A DNA stretch of 64,000 nucleotides, taken from Streptomyces marianii. Lineage in GTDB: Bacteria; Actinomycetota; Actinomycetes; Streptomycetales; Streptomycetaceae. The notes beneath the pieces are model-generated. The model saw nothing but the letters and a program-made list of their open reading frames with translations. It was not told the origin of the DNA and did not search any database. Each line of letters begins with the position of its first letter. Position 1 is the stretch's first letter. Positions 44,980 to 54,019 of this stretch are shown piece by piece. A program made the position numbers and the translations under genes. The stretch is taken from the NCBI RefSeq assembly GCF_005795905.1, contig NZ_VAWE01000001.1, positions 1,798,001 through 1,862,000 of the forward strand. Direction: 5' to 3'.

Positions 44980-45921
44980 ATGACCACGAAGAGCGGCCGC
45001 AGCGGGCGACTCCCCGACCCGCTTCCCGATCCGGGGCCGGCCCCGGCCCCGGCCCCGGACGAGGTCGCGGACCGTTACCCGGGCCGGCTCCGTGACGTGC
45101 TGCGCGTCCCGGCGGGCGGTCGCCTCGACCTCTCCTCGTACGACCCGGGCGGGGTCCCGGCCGGCCCGCGGGACAAGGTCGCGGGCCTGGAGGCGGCCGC
45201 GGCGGCGGGCAGGCGCCTGGCGGAGCTGCAGGAGCGGCTGTACGCGGCGGCGTCCGCGGGCGACCGGCGCCGGCTGCTGCTGATCCTCCAGGGCATGGAC
45301 ACCAGCGGGAAGGGCGGCACCGTCAAACACGTCATCGGCCACTTCAATCCCGCCGGCTGCCGGATCAAGGCGTTCAAGGCCCCCACAACGGAGGAGCGGG
45401 ACCACCACTTCCTCTGGCGGATCGCCCGGGAGTTGCCGCGCTCCGGCGACATCGGGATCTTCGACCGCTCGCATTACGAGGACGTCCTGATCGCCAGGGT
45501 CCGCGACCTGGTGCCGCGCGAACGGATCCGCCGCCGCTACGACGAGATCAACGCCTTCGAGCGGGCCCTCGCGGAGGACGGCTTCACCATCGTGAAGGTC
45601 TTCCTCCACATCTCCCCCGAGGAGCAGCGGCGCCGGCTGCTGGCACGCCTCGACAACCCGGACAAGCACTGGAAGTTCGACCAGGGGGACATCGAGGAGC
45701 GGGCCATGTGGCCGGCCTACCAGAAGGCGTACGAACGGGCCCTGGAGCGCTGCTCGCTCCCCGAGGCGCCCTGGTACGTCGTTCCCGCCGACCGCAAGTG
45801 GTACCGCAACTGGGCGGTGAGCAGACTGCTGCTGGAGCACCTGGAGGAGCTCGACCCGCAGTACCCGAAGGGGGACTTCGACATCGAGGCGAGCAGGAAG
45901 CTGCTGCTGGGGAACGGCTGA
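44980..45921 (+). CDS. ppk2: polyphosphate kinase 2 (PPK2) family protein
   Basis: 313 residues from ATG 44980, chosen because GAGGTGA lies five bases upstream; GTG 44971 is in frame. After a Pro-rich N-terminus comes the P-loop domain: Walker A LQGMDTSGKGGTVKHV (about 103-118), KAPTTEERDHHFLWR, lid-side GDIGIFDRSHYEDVLI with Walker B-like Asp, and FLHISPEEQRRRLLAR. It transfers phosphate between polyphosphate and nucleoside mono- or diphosphates; the subclass is not decided from sequence. It is convergent with the secreted protease gene, with a strong terminator between. Confidence 0.93.
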   Translation: MTTKSGRSGRLPDPLPDPGPAPAPAPDEVADRYPGRLRDVLRVPAGGRLDLSSYDPGGVPAGPRDKVAGLEAAAAAGRRLAELQERLYAAASAGDRRRLLLILQGMDTSGKGGTVKHVIGHFNPAGCRIKAFKAPTTEERDHHFLWRIARELPRSGDIGIFDRSHYEDVLIARVRDLVPRERIRRRYDEINAFERALAEDGFTIVKVFLHISPEEQRRRLLARLDNPDKHWKFDQGDIEERAMWPAYQKAYERALERCSLPEAPWYVVPADRKWYRNWAVSRLLLEHLEELDPQYPKGDFDIEASRKLLLGNG

Positions 45922-45971
45922 GCGCCGGAGCCGGGTCCCCGGCTCTCGGTCGTGGCCGCGAAGGCAGACGC

Positions 45972-46013
45972 GGCAGCGGCCCCGGGCATCCGCCGATGCC
46001 CGGGGCCGCTGCC
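45972..46013. terminator. strong bidirectional terminator
   Basis: Perfect 18-bp stem GGCAGCGGCCCCGGGCAT / ATGCCCGGGGCCGCTGCC with a 6-base loop, between the convergent PPK2 and streptogrisin-like genes. Confidence 0.85.
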
Positions 46014-46121
46014 ACTGTCTCTCCCCCGTTCCCTCGCTCTCCGTCGTGCCCGGGTGCCGTCTCTCCACCCGGGCAGGCCCTCGGCGGGGCGGGCCGCCGC
46101 CCGCCCCGGTGGGTGGCGGCG

Positions 46122-47234
46122 TCAGCCGATCTGTGCGCCGACCGCCTCGAGCGCGGTCGTCACCGGCTGGAAGAAGGTCTCGCCGCCCGAGGTGCAGTCG
46201 CCGCTGCCGCCGGACGTCAGGCCGATCGCATTGCCGTCCCGGGTGAACAGCGCGCCGCCGCTGTCGCCCGGCTCGGCGCAGACGTTGGTCTGGATCAGTC
46301 CGCTGACGGTGCCCTCGGGGTAGTTGACCGTGGCGTTCAGGCCGGTCACCTGGCCGCCGTTGAGGCCGGTGGTGCTTCCCATGCGGAAGACCTCCTGGCC
46401 GACGGCCGCGTCGGCGGCCTGCCCGATCTCCAGGAGCTGCCCGTTGCCCAGGTCGACGGCGCTCGGCGCCTCCGTGTTCGGGTCGTCGTACGTCACGAGC
46501 GCGAAGTCGCCCTCACCGGGGAAGACGGACTCCTGGGCGGTGCCGACGGGCTGTCCGCCCTGTTGCTCGGACCACTGTTCGGAGGCGGCGGTGCAGTGGC
46601 CGGCCGTGAGGAATCCGGGCTGTCCGTCCTGGGTCGTGACGTTGAAGCCGAGTGAGCAGCGCGAACCGCCGCCGAAGATGGCGTCCCCGCCTTCCAGGAG
46701 GGGCTTGAACTCGCCCTTGGACTTCTGGAGCCGGGCCACCCCGTCGCCGAGCGACTCGACGGCCGACTCGACGGTGTTCCACCGGTCGCCGGTGACGGTG
46801 CGGTCGGCGGTCACCAGGATCTGGTTGTTCCTCGGGTCGATGGCCCAGGCCGTGCCCGGGACCGCGGCGTCGCTCGAGAGCGAGCGGGTCGCGGACTTCA
46901 GCGTGGAGAAGCTGTTCTGCACGCTGCGGGCCACCGCACCGGCCCGCTTGATCTCGATGTTCACATCGTTGTCGTTGCCGACGACGTTCACGATGAGCTG
47001 CTGCTTCGACGCGTCGTAGTAGGCGCCGCCGTAGGAGTCGCCGAGCTGCTTGCCCAGCTGCTGGAGGAGATCCGCGGCCGAGGCGGCACTCATCTTTCTG
47101 GGAGCGGTCTTGTCGTCCTCGGATCCGGACTGCGAAGCGTTGGCATTCGGCAGCAGTATGGCGGCTGCGGCTATGCCCACCGCTCCGGCTCCGGCGAGTA
47201 TCGCCTTCCGCTTGGGTATACGCCTGTGACTCAA
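46122..47234 (-). CDS. streptogrisin-like S1 serine protease precursor
   Basis: 370 residues from TTG 47234, chosen because GGAGG lies seven bases upstream. Basic N-terminus plus signal peptide to about residue 33 (NANA), then an alpha-lytic-type propeptide (to about 185), then the chymotrypsin-like mature protease. The triad is intact: His in FLTAGHCT (about 211), Asp in GEGDFALV (about 241), Ser in AEPGDSGGALF (about 322). Cys pairs (SRCSLGF/GHC and NVCAEPG/GDC) fit streptogrisin disulphides. It is secreted and self-processing, and probably acts in nutrient acquisition or developmental turnover. Confidence 0.93.
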   Translation of the reverse strand: MSHRRIPKRKAILAGAGAVGIAAAAILLPNANASQSGSEDDKTAPRKMSAASAADLLQQLGKQLGDSYGGAYYDASKQQLIVNVVGNDNDVNIEIKRAGAVARSVQNSFSTLKSATRSLSSDAAVPGTAWAIDPRNNQILVTADRTVTGDRWNTVESAVESLGDGVARLQKSKGEFKPLLEGGDAIFGGGSRCSLGFNVTTQDGQPGFLTAGHCTAASEQWSEQQGGQPVGTAQESVFPGEGDFALVTYDDPNTEAPSAVDLGNGQLLEIGQAADAAVGQEVFRMGSTTGLNGGQVTGLNATVNYPEGTVSGLIQTNVCAEPGDSGGALFTRDGNAIGLTSGGSGDCTSGGETFFQPVTTALEAVGAQIG

Positions 47235-47516
47235 CTCTTCGCCTCCTGCGGGGGTACGGACTCCGGTCGCCGAAGGGGACCGGGAGGGGGGACGCGTCCG
47301 GCCCTTCATACGGACGCGGCACCCGTGTTTGTTCATCGCCCCCGCAAAGAAACTTGCCTGACGGTTCGTCAGGCAGGAAGTTGGGCCCCTGTCACCCCGG
47401 CGGGCCGGATGCCCGGGGGAGGGCAGCGAGCAGCGCGTTCCCTCCGGTTCACCGGCGCCGCCGGACCTGAGGCCCCGGGCCCCCGGCCGCTCGCCTCCGA
47501 CTGGCAGACTGTGCGG

Positions 47517-48251
47517 GTGAACAGCACCGACAGCCCCGGCAGCCCCTTCCGCCAGGAGCCGACACCCCGCGACGAGGCCCCCCAGTTCGTCCTGCCGCTC
47601 GTCGTCCGGATCGAGAAGGCCGCGCCGCCGTCCCGTACCGACGCGCTGGAGACCGCCGCCCGCGCGGTCGTGGTGATGCTCGCCGACGGGCGGTCCTCCG
47701 GGGACGGCGAGTGGGCCGCGCGCGTACGGGACTGGCAGGACGGCCGGATCCGGAAGGTGGTGCGCAGGGCGCGCGGCGCCGAGTGGCGCAAGGCGTCGGA
47801 ACTGCCGGGCATCACCGTGACCGGGGCCGGCGCCGAGGTCCGGGTCTTCCCGCCGGTGCCGCTGGACGGCTGGCCCAGGGAACTGTCGAAGCTCCAGGTT
47901 TCCGGCACGGAGCTCGAGGACCCCGAGGAACCGGCCGGTGACGACGGCCCCGACCGCGCCCTGATCTGGCTCAACCCGGACCTGCGCATGTCGACGGGCA
48001 AGGAGATGGCCCAGGTCGGCCACGGGGCGCAACTGCTGTGGTGGGACATGGACGAGGCCGAACGTGCGGCGTGGCGCGACGCCGGGTTCCCCCTGGCCGT
48101 CCGGACCGCCGCCGCCGGCCGCTGGGCCGAACTCGCCGCGAGCGGCCTGCCGACGGTCCGGGACGCCGGTTTCACGGAGATCGCCCCCGGCTCCGTGACG
48201 GTCGTCGCCGACCGTCCCGTACGGAAACGAATCTTCCCCGAGCGCGACTGA
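47517..48251 (+). CDS. PTH2-family peptidyl-tRNA hydrolase-like protein
   Basis: 244 residues from GTG 47517. The C-terminal half has the PTH2 signature: ALIWLNPDLRMSTGKEMAQVGHGAQLLWW (about 145-173, with the conserved GK and H). It ends with a strand-turn pattern VRDAGFTEIAPGSVTVVADRP. The N-terminal 100 residues are an extra region not found in archaeal-type PTH2. It may recycle peptidyl-tRNA, but could have another role. A CAGACT box lies six bases before the GTG, and no Shine-Dalgarno is present. Confidence 0.8.
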   Translation: MNSTDSPGSPFRQEPTPRDEAPQFVLPLVVRIEKAAPPSRTDALETAARAVVVMLADGRSSGDGEWAARVRDWQDGRIRKVVRRARGAEWRKASELPGITVTGAGAEVRVFPPVPLDGWPRELSKLQVSGTELEDPEEPAGDDGPDRALIWLNPDLRMSTGKEMAQVGHGAQLLWWDMDEAERAAWRDAGFPLAVRTAAAGRWAELAASGLPTVRDAGFTEIAPGSVTVVADRPVRKRIFPERD

Positions 48252-48357
48252 ACGGATCGGGCCTCCCGAACGTACCTTCCGGTACTGCCAAGCAGTCTGG
48301 GCCGCCGGTTCCGTGACCGGCGGTCCCGCGGTACGCACATCGGATCGGGAGGCACAC

Positions 48358-49140
48358 TTGCTGCGTCGCGTCAACGGGACAGCTCTCATCATCGCGGCAC
48401 TGGTCGCCACAGTGGGCGCGCTCGCTTTCCCCGTATGGTCGTACGCCGACCGGTCCGGGACAGGCCAGGCCAATCTCAACGCCTCGTCCGTGGCCACCCA
48501 GTGGGGGCCGCTGACGGCCACCGACCGCGACTTCCTGGTCAAGGTGCGGCTCGCCGGCCTGTGGGAGCTGCCCGCCGGGCAGCAGGCGCTCGAGCGCGCC
48601 CCGACCCAGGCGATCAAGGACGCGGGCGACCACCTCATCGTCGGTCACAGCGACCTCGACCAGCGCGCCCGCGACGTGGCGGCCAAGCTCGGCGTGGAGC
48701 TGCCGAACGTGCCCAACGAGCAGCAGCAGGGCTGGCTGAGAGAGCTGTCGGCGGCGAGCGGCCGCGAGTACGAGTACAAGTTCGCGAACCTGCTGCGCAA
48801 CGCGCACGGCAAGGTCTTCTCCCTCATCGCCCAGGTCCGCCACTCCACCCGCAACACCCTGATACGCCAGCTGGCGTCCGACGCGAACCAGACGGTGCTC
48901 GACCACATCACGATGCTGGAGAACACCGGCATGGTCGACTTCGACTCGATCGCCAACGAGGCCGCCGGTGGTGCCACGGCCAGCCCCACGGGCCCGCCGC
49001 CGCCGGACGGGAACCTGCCGCCCGCGCCGACCCCGGCCGTGCCGCCGGGCCAGACCGAGACCACCTCCCGTCCCTCGACCCAGCCGGGGCCGCCGACGGC
49101 GGTCAACACCAACCGCCCGGCTCCGGGCGCGAGCAACTGA
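48358..49140 (+). CDS. secreted DUF4142 protein with Pro/Thr-rich tail
   Basis: 260 residues from TTG 48358 (GGGAGG five bases upstream). One N-terminal hydrophobic segment (NGTALIIAALVATVGALAFPVW) is a signal anchor or signal peptide. Residues about 40-200 are the helical DUF4142 domain (TATDRDFLVKVRLAGLWELPAGQQALE … LIVGHSDLDQRARDVAAKLG). The tail after about 205 is Pro/Thr/Gly-rich (GPPPPDGNLPPAPTPAVPPG), probably spanning the cell wall. Function unknown. A strong hairpin follows, so it is not cotranscribed with the MNIO gene. Confidence 0.88.
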   Translation: MLRRVNGTALIIAALVATVGALAFPVWSYADRSGTGQANLNASSVATQWGPLTATDRDFLVKVRLAGLWELPAGQQALERAPTQAIKDAGDHLIVGHSDLDQRARDVAAKLGVELPNVPNEQQQGWLRELSAASGREYEYKFANLLRNAHGKVFSLIAQVRHSTRNTLIRQLASDANQTVLDHITMLENTGMVDFDSIANEAAGGATASPTGPPPPDGNLPPAPTPAVPPGQTETTSRPSTQPGPPTAVNTNRPAPGASN

Positions 49141-49159
49141 CGACGGGTGCGCCGGCCCC

Positions 49160-49194
49160 GGCCCCCGGGCCGGGGAATCCCCGGCCCGGGGGCC
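49160..49194 (+). terminator. terminator after the DUF4142 gene
   Basis: 17-bp perfect inverted repeat (GGCCCCCGGGCCGGGGA and its complement) about a single central A, starting 20 bases after the stop. Confidence 0.8.
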
Positions 49195-49287
49195 GCAACC
49201 TCAAATGAAGCTCTGAACGTCCCCTCCTCCGGATTGGTCGGGGCCCCACGGGGCCATGACCCCTGCAGACACGGAGGAGGGGGACCC

Positions 49288-50880
49288 ATGAAGCAGCCCG
49301 ACAGGCTCGGAACCGGTATCGGCTGGCGCCCGGAGATCGCCGCTGCCGTGGAACGGCTCCCCGGTCTCGACTGGGTCGAGGTCGTCGCGGAGAACGTCTG
49401 CCCCGGCCATCTCCCCGACTCGCTCGGGCGGCTGAGGGAGCGGGGCGTCACCGTCGTCCCGCACGGTGTCTCGCTGGGACTCGGCGGGGCGGAACGGCCG
49501 GACGCTCGCCGACTGGCCGATCTGGCCGCACGCGCCGAGGCGCTGGGGGCGCCGCTCGTCACCGAGCACATCGCCTTCGTCCGCGCGGGCGGTGCCCTCA
49601 CCGCCTCACCCCGGGTGGAGGCCGGGCATCTGCTCCCCGTCCCGCGCACCCGCGACGCGCTGGACGTCCTCTGCGAGAACGTCAGGATCGCCCAGGACAG
49701 CCTGCCCGTGCCGCTCGCCCTGGAGAACATCGCCGCCCTGATCTCATGGCCCGGCGAGGAGATGACGGAGGGCCGGTTCCTCGCGGAGCTCGTCGAGCGC
49801 ACCGGGGTACGGCTGCTGATCGACGTCGCCAATCTGCACACCAACCACGTCAACCGGGGCGAGGATCCGGTCCGGGCCCTGGACGAGCTGCCCGTCGGGG
49901 CGATCGCGTACGTCCATGTCGCGGGCGGTCTGGAGCGGGACGGCGTCTGGCACGACACCCACGCCCACCCCGTGCCGCGGCCGGTCCTCGACATCCTCGC
50001 CGAGCTGCGCTCGCGCATCGACCCACCCGGGGTGCTACTGGAGCGGGACGACGACTTCCCGCCCGAGGAGGAGCTGGCGGCGGAACTGGAGACGATCCGC
50101 GCGATCCTCGCCGCGCCCCCGCCACGGGCACCTCGCACCCAGGTGCAGGGCGCTCCGGCCGCGCGTACCGATGATGCGGACGCGGCGCGCGAGCCGGCGT
50201 CCCGTACCGCGGCGACGACGGCTCCGGTTCCGGGCACGGGACCGGGCACGGGACCGGGCACGGGTCCGGGACCAGGCACGGGACCGGGCACGGAACCGGG
50301 CACGGAACCGGGCACCGGTACGGACGCGGGACCGGGCACGGAACCAGGCACGGGACCGGGCACCGGTACGGACGCGGGACCGGGCACGGAACCAGGCACG
50401 GGACCGGGCACCGGTACGGACGCGGGTACGGATCCGCCCACGAGGACGAGCCGGAACGCGGCTGCGGACCCGGCCGCGCGGGAGCGGCTCGGGCTCGCGC
50501 AGGCCGCTCTGCTGTCCGCGCTGGTCGCCGGGACGCCCGCGCCGGAGGGGTTCGACGCCCGGCGGCTGAAGGTGCAGATCCGGGCGCTCGCGGCCAAGCG
50601 GGCCGACGTCGTCGCCAAGGTGGCGCCCGAACTGCCGGAGATCCTCGGCGCCGGCTACCGGCACGCGTACCTCGACTACGCCAAGTCCCGCCCGATGCGC
50701 GACGGTTACCGCCGGGACGCGCTGGACTTCGTCGAGCATCTGCTGGTCGCGGCCGGGCCGGAGGACCCGGTCGCACGCCGGCGGCTCACCCGCTGGTGGC
50801 AGGACCGGGCGGCACCGCGCCCGCCGCGCCGCGCCGCGCGCTTCGTCCGCGCCGCCCGTGCCGCTCTCGTCAGGAGGTGA
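49288..50880 (+). CDS. DUF692 (MNIO) enzyme fused to a C-terminal partner-like domain
   Basis: 530 residues from ATG 49288 (GGAGG upstream). Residues 1 to about 275 are a TIM-barrel DUF692 domain, the multinuclear non-heme iron oxidase family (MbnB, TglH). Candidate iron ligands: His in [10 protein letters not shown] (about 58), Glu/His in VTEHIAF (about 92), Glu/Asn in ALENIA (about 144), Asp/Asn/His in [14 protein letters not shown] (about 177-187), His in VHVAGG and HDTHAHPVP (about 210-228), Glu/Asp in LLERDDDFP. Residues about 311-385 are a [14 protein letters not shown] repeat linker. Residues about 390-490 ([17 protein letters not shown] … [25 protein letters not shown]) resemble the SCO6045-type C-terminal domain often encoded beside DUF692 genes (recollection). 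The next gene's ribosome site overlaps the stop, so both are one operon. Predicted role: oxidative modification of Cys in a peptide substrate. Confidence 0.88.
   Translation: MKQPDRLGTGIGWRPEIAAAVERLPGLDWVEVVAENVCPGHLPDSLGRLRERGVTVVPHGVSLGLGGAERPDARRLADLAARAEALGAPLVTEHIAFVRAGGALTASPRVEAGHLLPVPRTRDALDVLCENVRIAQDSLPVPLALENIAALISWPGEEMTEGRFLAELVERTGVRLLIDVANLHTNHVNRGEDPVRALDELPVGAIAYVHVAGGLERDGVWHDTHAHPVPRPVLDILAELRSRIDPPGVLLERDDDFPPEEELAAELETIRAILAAPPPRAPRTQVQGAPAARTDDADAAREPASRTAATTAPVPGTGPGTGPGTGPGPGTGPGTEPGTEPGTGTDAGPGTEPGTGPGTGTDAGPGTEPGTGPGTGTDAGTDPPTRTSRNAAADPAARERLGLAQAALLSALVAGTPAPEGFDARRLKVQIRALAAKRADVVAKVAPELPEILGAGYRHAYLDYAKSRPMRDGYRRDALDFVEHLLVAAGPEDPVARRRLTRWWQDRAAPRPPRRAARFVRAARAALVRR
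50227..50448 (+). repeat. in-frame PGTG repeats in the MNIO linker
   Basis: 12-bp GGCACGGGACCG-type units code for PGTG/PGTE. A 48-bp compound unit beginning ACCGGTACGGACGCGGGACC ([16 protein letters not shown]) starts at 50314, 50362 and, partially, 50410. The length is a multiple of three throughout, so copy number can change without breaking the protein. Confidence 0.9.
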
Positions 50881-50886
50881 ACCCGT

Positions 50887-51921
50887 ATGTCGCTGAACGT
50901 ACTCGCCGTCGTCGTGTATCTCGCCGTGGGGGTCTCCTCGGTCCTGGTCGTGAGAGGCCTGGCGCAGGCCCGCAGGGGTCCCGGCGGCCCGGTGCACGAC
51001 CTCATGGAGGCGGCGTTCCTCAACGGCGGACCCGCCAGAGCCGTCGACACCGCGCTGACCGCGCTGGTCACGGACGGGCGGCTGGCGGTCGGAGGGCCGG
51101 GCGTCGTCGCCGTCCGTCGGCCCGTCGCCCGCGACCACGTCGAACGCGCGGTCCTGGACGAGCTGGCACGGGCCCCGAGCGGAGCGCTGCACGACCTGCG
51201 GCTCGCGGTGATGCGCAACCCCGCCGTGCAGGAGATCGGCGACGGGCTCGCGGCGCGCGGACTGATGATCGCGCCCGGCGACGTCCGGCGCTGGAAGACC
51301 TGGTCCACCTGGCAGCTCGTGCTGTCCCTGGTACTGCTGCCGGTCTCGCTCGTCGCGACGTTCGTGCAGTACGCGCTCCACGAGGGCTTCGGCGACATGC
51401 CGTTCCCGTTCGTCGTCAAGGTCCTTCCCGCGTGCTTCGCGGGGGTGGTCGTCGCGGCGGTCTGCATCTCCCGGGCCCGCCGCCGCGTCAGCGCCGCGGG
51501 GCACCGCGCGGCCGCGGATTTCCGGACGGCGCACGCCCACCGCACCGACGCCGGCCATCTGGTGGTGTTCGGCGGACTGCGCGCCGTGCCCGACCCCGTG
51601 CTCCAGGCGCAGTTGATCGCGGCGGCCAGGCTGGTGCGCGCCGGCGGCGGGCGGCCTTCCCCGGCCGGTGCCCGGCCCGGTGGCCGCACCGGAGGCAGCG
51701 GCCACAGCGGTACGTCCGACACCGCGGCCTACCTCCCCGTCGCCGTGTGGTGCGCGGCCTCCGGCGGCTGTTCGAGCGGGGCCGGCGGCGGTTGCGGCGG
51801 CTCCGGCGGTGGGTCCGGCTGCGGGGGCGGCTCGGGCGGTGGGTCCGGCTGCGGGGGCGGCTCGGGCGGTGGGTCCGGCTGCGGGGGCGGGTCAAGCTGC
51901 GGCGGGGGCGGGTCGACCTGA
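50887..51921 (+). CDS. TIGR04222-like membrane protein with Cys/Gly/Ser-rich repeat tail
   Basis: 344 residues from ATG 50887 with AGGAGGTGA six bases upstream, overlapping the MNIO stop. One N-terminal membrane segment (about 4-24), a soluble part (AAFLNGGPARAVDTALTALVTDGRLAVGG, typical of TIGR04222 proteins), and two central membrane segments (about 140-160 and 178-196). A cytoplasmic or external region follows, and from about residue 285 a tail with seven Cys (WCAASGGCSSGAGGGCGG, then three copies of GGGSGCGGGS, then SCGGGGST). Tails of this kind look like post-translational modification substrates. Together with the adjacent MNIO enzyme it suggests a RiPP-like pair anchored at the membrane. 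Confidence 0.85.
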   Translation: MSLNVLAVVVYLAVGVSSVLVVRGLAQARRGPGGPVHDLMEAAFLNGGPARAVDTALTALVTDGRLAVGGPGVVAVRRPVARDHVERAVLDELARAPSGALHDLRLAVMRNPAVQEIGDGLAARGLMIAPGDVRRWKTWSTWQLVLSLVLLPVSLVATFVQYALHEGFGDMPFPFVVKVLPACFAGVVVAAVCISRARRRVSAAGHRAAADFRTAHAHRTDAGHLVVFGGLRAVPDPVLQAQLIAAARLVRAGGGRPSPAGARPGGRTGGSGHSGTSDTAAYLPVAVWCAASGGCSSGAGGGCGGSGGGSGCGGGSGGGSGCGGGSGGGSGCGGGSSCGGGGST

Positions 51922-52359
51922 CGGCTCGCCCCTGCGGGACGGCCGCGGCGTCACAACGGCGGGCCTTCCGGGTCAAGGGGACCCGGTACGGCGGCGCGCG
52001 CCGGCCCGGGGCCGGGGTTCGCTACGAGCGGGGCCCACCGACGCTTCCGGCCCGGGCCGGAAGCACGGGCCCGGGCGGGTCGCACCGCACCCGCCCCGGG
52101 CCGCGGTGGCCCGCATCCCGGAACTCCCGTGGTGCCCGGGGCCGATGCCGCTCGCCGGACCCGGCCGGCACCCGAGGCGTGACGCCTGGCCGCGGACACC
52201 CGGCGCCCGGCGCCCCCGAGCGGACGCGTCACGTCTGACGTGTGAAACACCACGTGTGCCGCAAAAGGGTCATCGACCGCGACACCCGAACAAGATCCTT
52301 TACAAAGTCCGTTGTTCTGGTGACCTTCGAGCCACGACCGGTGGCACGAAGGGAACGCG
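51922..52359. other. 438-bp spacer with terminator palindromes and the next promoter
   Basis: No gene. A perfect 22-bp palindrome lies at 52043-52064 (GCTTCCGGCCC and its complement), and a second hairpin (CCCGGGCGGGT … ACCCGCCCCGGG) spans about 52070-52101. Together they are a probable terminator of the MNIO operon. An AT-richer stretch at about 52285-52320 (TCCTTTACAAAGTCCGTTGT) may carry the promoter of the next gene. Confidence 0.6.
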
Positions 52360-53955
52360 ATGAGAGCAGCAGCCCTGTACGGAGCCGCCGGCTCCCTGAT
52401 CCTCTCCGCCCTCACGGCGGCCCCGGCCGCCGGTGCACCGCCGTACGGCGCCCGGGAGGACCGCGGAACCGTCGTCGCCGCCGCCCGTGCCGTGGCCGCC
52501 GGCGTCACGTTCGGGGCGTGCCCCGCGGAGGAGGACCTGCCGCCCACCGTCGAGTGCGCCGTCGTCCGGGTCCCGCTCGACTACGCCGAACCGTGGGGCC
52601 GGCAGATCGGTCTCGCCGTCAGCCGGGTGAAGGCGACGGGCGGGCCGGCGGTGCGGCAGGGCGCGCTCCTGTACAACCCCGGCGGCCCCGGCGGTTCCGG
52701 CATGTACTTCCCCGCGCTCGCCAAGGAGCCCGCGTGGAAGCGCATCTCGGAGGCGTACGACATGGTGGGCTACGCGCCGCGCGGCGTGGGCCGTTCCGCG
52801 CCGATCTCCTGCGAGCACCCGGTGGAGTTCACCAAGGGCCCCACCGCCGCTCCCGTCCATCCCTCCGCCGCCGAGAAGCGGAAGGGCATCGCCCGTGCGC
52901 GGGCGTACGCACGCGGCTGCGCGCACAACGCCGGTCCCGCGCTCCGGCACTACCACTCGCTGAACAACGTCCGTGATCTGGAGGTGCTGAGGGCGGCCCT
53001 CGGCGAGCGGCGGCTCACCTTCCTGGGCGCCTCCTACGGCACCTACCTGGGTGCCCTGTACGCGGTGAAGTTCCCCGAGCGGGTGCGGCGCATGGTGCTC
53101 GACTCGCCCGTCGACCCGGACCCGGCGAAGGTCTGGTACCGCAGCAACCTGGAGCAGTCGCTCGCGTTCGAGAGCCGCTGGGCGGACTTCCGCGCCTGGG
53201 TCGCCCGGCACCACGCCACGTACGGCCTCGGCACAACTCCGCAGCAGGTGCAGGGCAGTTACGACCGGGCCCGCGCCCAGCTGGCGAGGAGACCGGCGGA
53301 CGGCACCGTCGGGCCGGGCCAGTTGCACTCGGCGTTCACCCGGACCGTCTACAACGACCTGTACTGGCCGCGCCGCGCCCTCGCGCTGTCGGCGTATCTG
53401 AAGGGCGATCCGCGGCAACTCGTCAAGCAGGCGAAGCCCCGAGCCTCGGCGTCGGCCGGGGAGGAGAACGGCAACGCCGTCTACACCGCCGTGCAGTGCA
53501 ACGACGCTCCCTGGCCCGCGGACTGGGCGGTGTGGGACCGGGACAACACCGCGCTGGCGCGGCGGGCGCCGTTCGAGACCTGGGCCAATGTCTGGATGAA
53601 TCTGCCGTGCGCGTACTGGCAGCCGCCGCGGCAACGTCCGGTCGACGTGCGCACGGGGCCGGGGGACGTGCCGCCGCTGCTGATCCTGGCGGCCGAGCGG
53701 GACGCTGCCACCCCGTACGCGGGTGCCCTGAGGCTGCAGGAGCGCCTCGCGGGTTCCGTGCTGGTCACGGAGCGGGGTGCGGGAACGCACGGCATCTCGG
53801 GCGGCGACAACGACTGCGTCAACCGCCACATGGAGGCGTACCTGCTGACCGGCAGGACGCCGGTGCGGCGCGCTTCGTGCGCGCCGCACCCGCAGCCGGA
53901 CCCGGTGTCGCTGGACCAGCGGGCGGTCGAGCGCGTGCTGCCGCCCGCTGTCTGA
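52360..53955 (+). CDS. secreted alpha/beta hydrolase, S33 tripeptidyl-aminopeptidase-like
   Basis: 531 residues from ATG 52360. Signal peptide to about residue 26 (APAAGA). Then the Slp/Tap-type exopeptidase layout: VPLDYAEPWGRQIGLAVSRVKA, oxyanion region LLYNPGGPGGSGMYF, nucleophile Ser in LGASYGTYLGALYA (about 225), a helical lid, C-terminal TAP-like domain with Asp in LAAERDAATPYAGAL (about 448) and His in GAGTHGISGG (about 476). It should release N-terminal di- or tripeptides outside the cell. A terminator follows the stop. Confidence 0.92.
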   Translation: MRAAALYGAAGSLILSALTAAPAAGAPPYGAREDRGTVVAAARAVAAGVTFGACPAEEDLPPTVECAVVRVPLDYAEPWGRQIGLAVSRVKATGGPAVRQGALLYNPGGPGGSGMYFPALAKEPAWKRISEAYDMVGYAPRGVGRSAPISCEHPVEFTKGPTAAPVHPSAAEKRKGIARARAYARGCAHNAGPALRHYHSLNNVRDLEVLRAALGERRLTFLGASYGTYLGALYAVKFPERVRRMVLDSPVDPDPAKVWYRSNLEQSLAFESRWADFRAWVARHHATYGLGTTPQQVQGSYDRARAQLARRPADGTVGPGQLHSAFTRTVYNDLYWPRRALALSAYLKGDPRQLVKQAKPRASASAGEENGNAVYTAVQCNDAPWPADWAVWDRDNTALARRAPFETWANVWMNLPCAYWQPPRQRPVDVRTGPGDVPPLLILAAERDAATPYAGALRLQERLAGSVLVTERGAGTHGISGGDNDCVNRHMEAYLLTGRTPVRRASCAPHPQPDPVSLDQRAVERVLPPAV

Positions 53956-53970
53956 TCTTCCGGGTCAAAG

Positions 53971-54003
53971 GGAGGCGGGCCGCCCTTGCGGGAGCCCGCC
54001 TCC
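53971..54003. terminator. terminator between the S33 peptidase and hemQ
   Basis: Perfect 10-bp stem GGAGGCGGGC / GCCCGCCTCC with a 13-base loop between two convergent genes. Confidence 0.75.
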
Positions 54004-54019
54004 GGGTCGTTCGGGGCCG

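Noticed and set aside
46122-48638. An 838-codon minus-strand frame containing the streptogrisin-like protease
   Set aside because: Codons upstream of TTG 47234 are antisense to the PTH2-like and DUF4142 genes. The ribosome site and signal peptide place the start at 47234.
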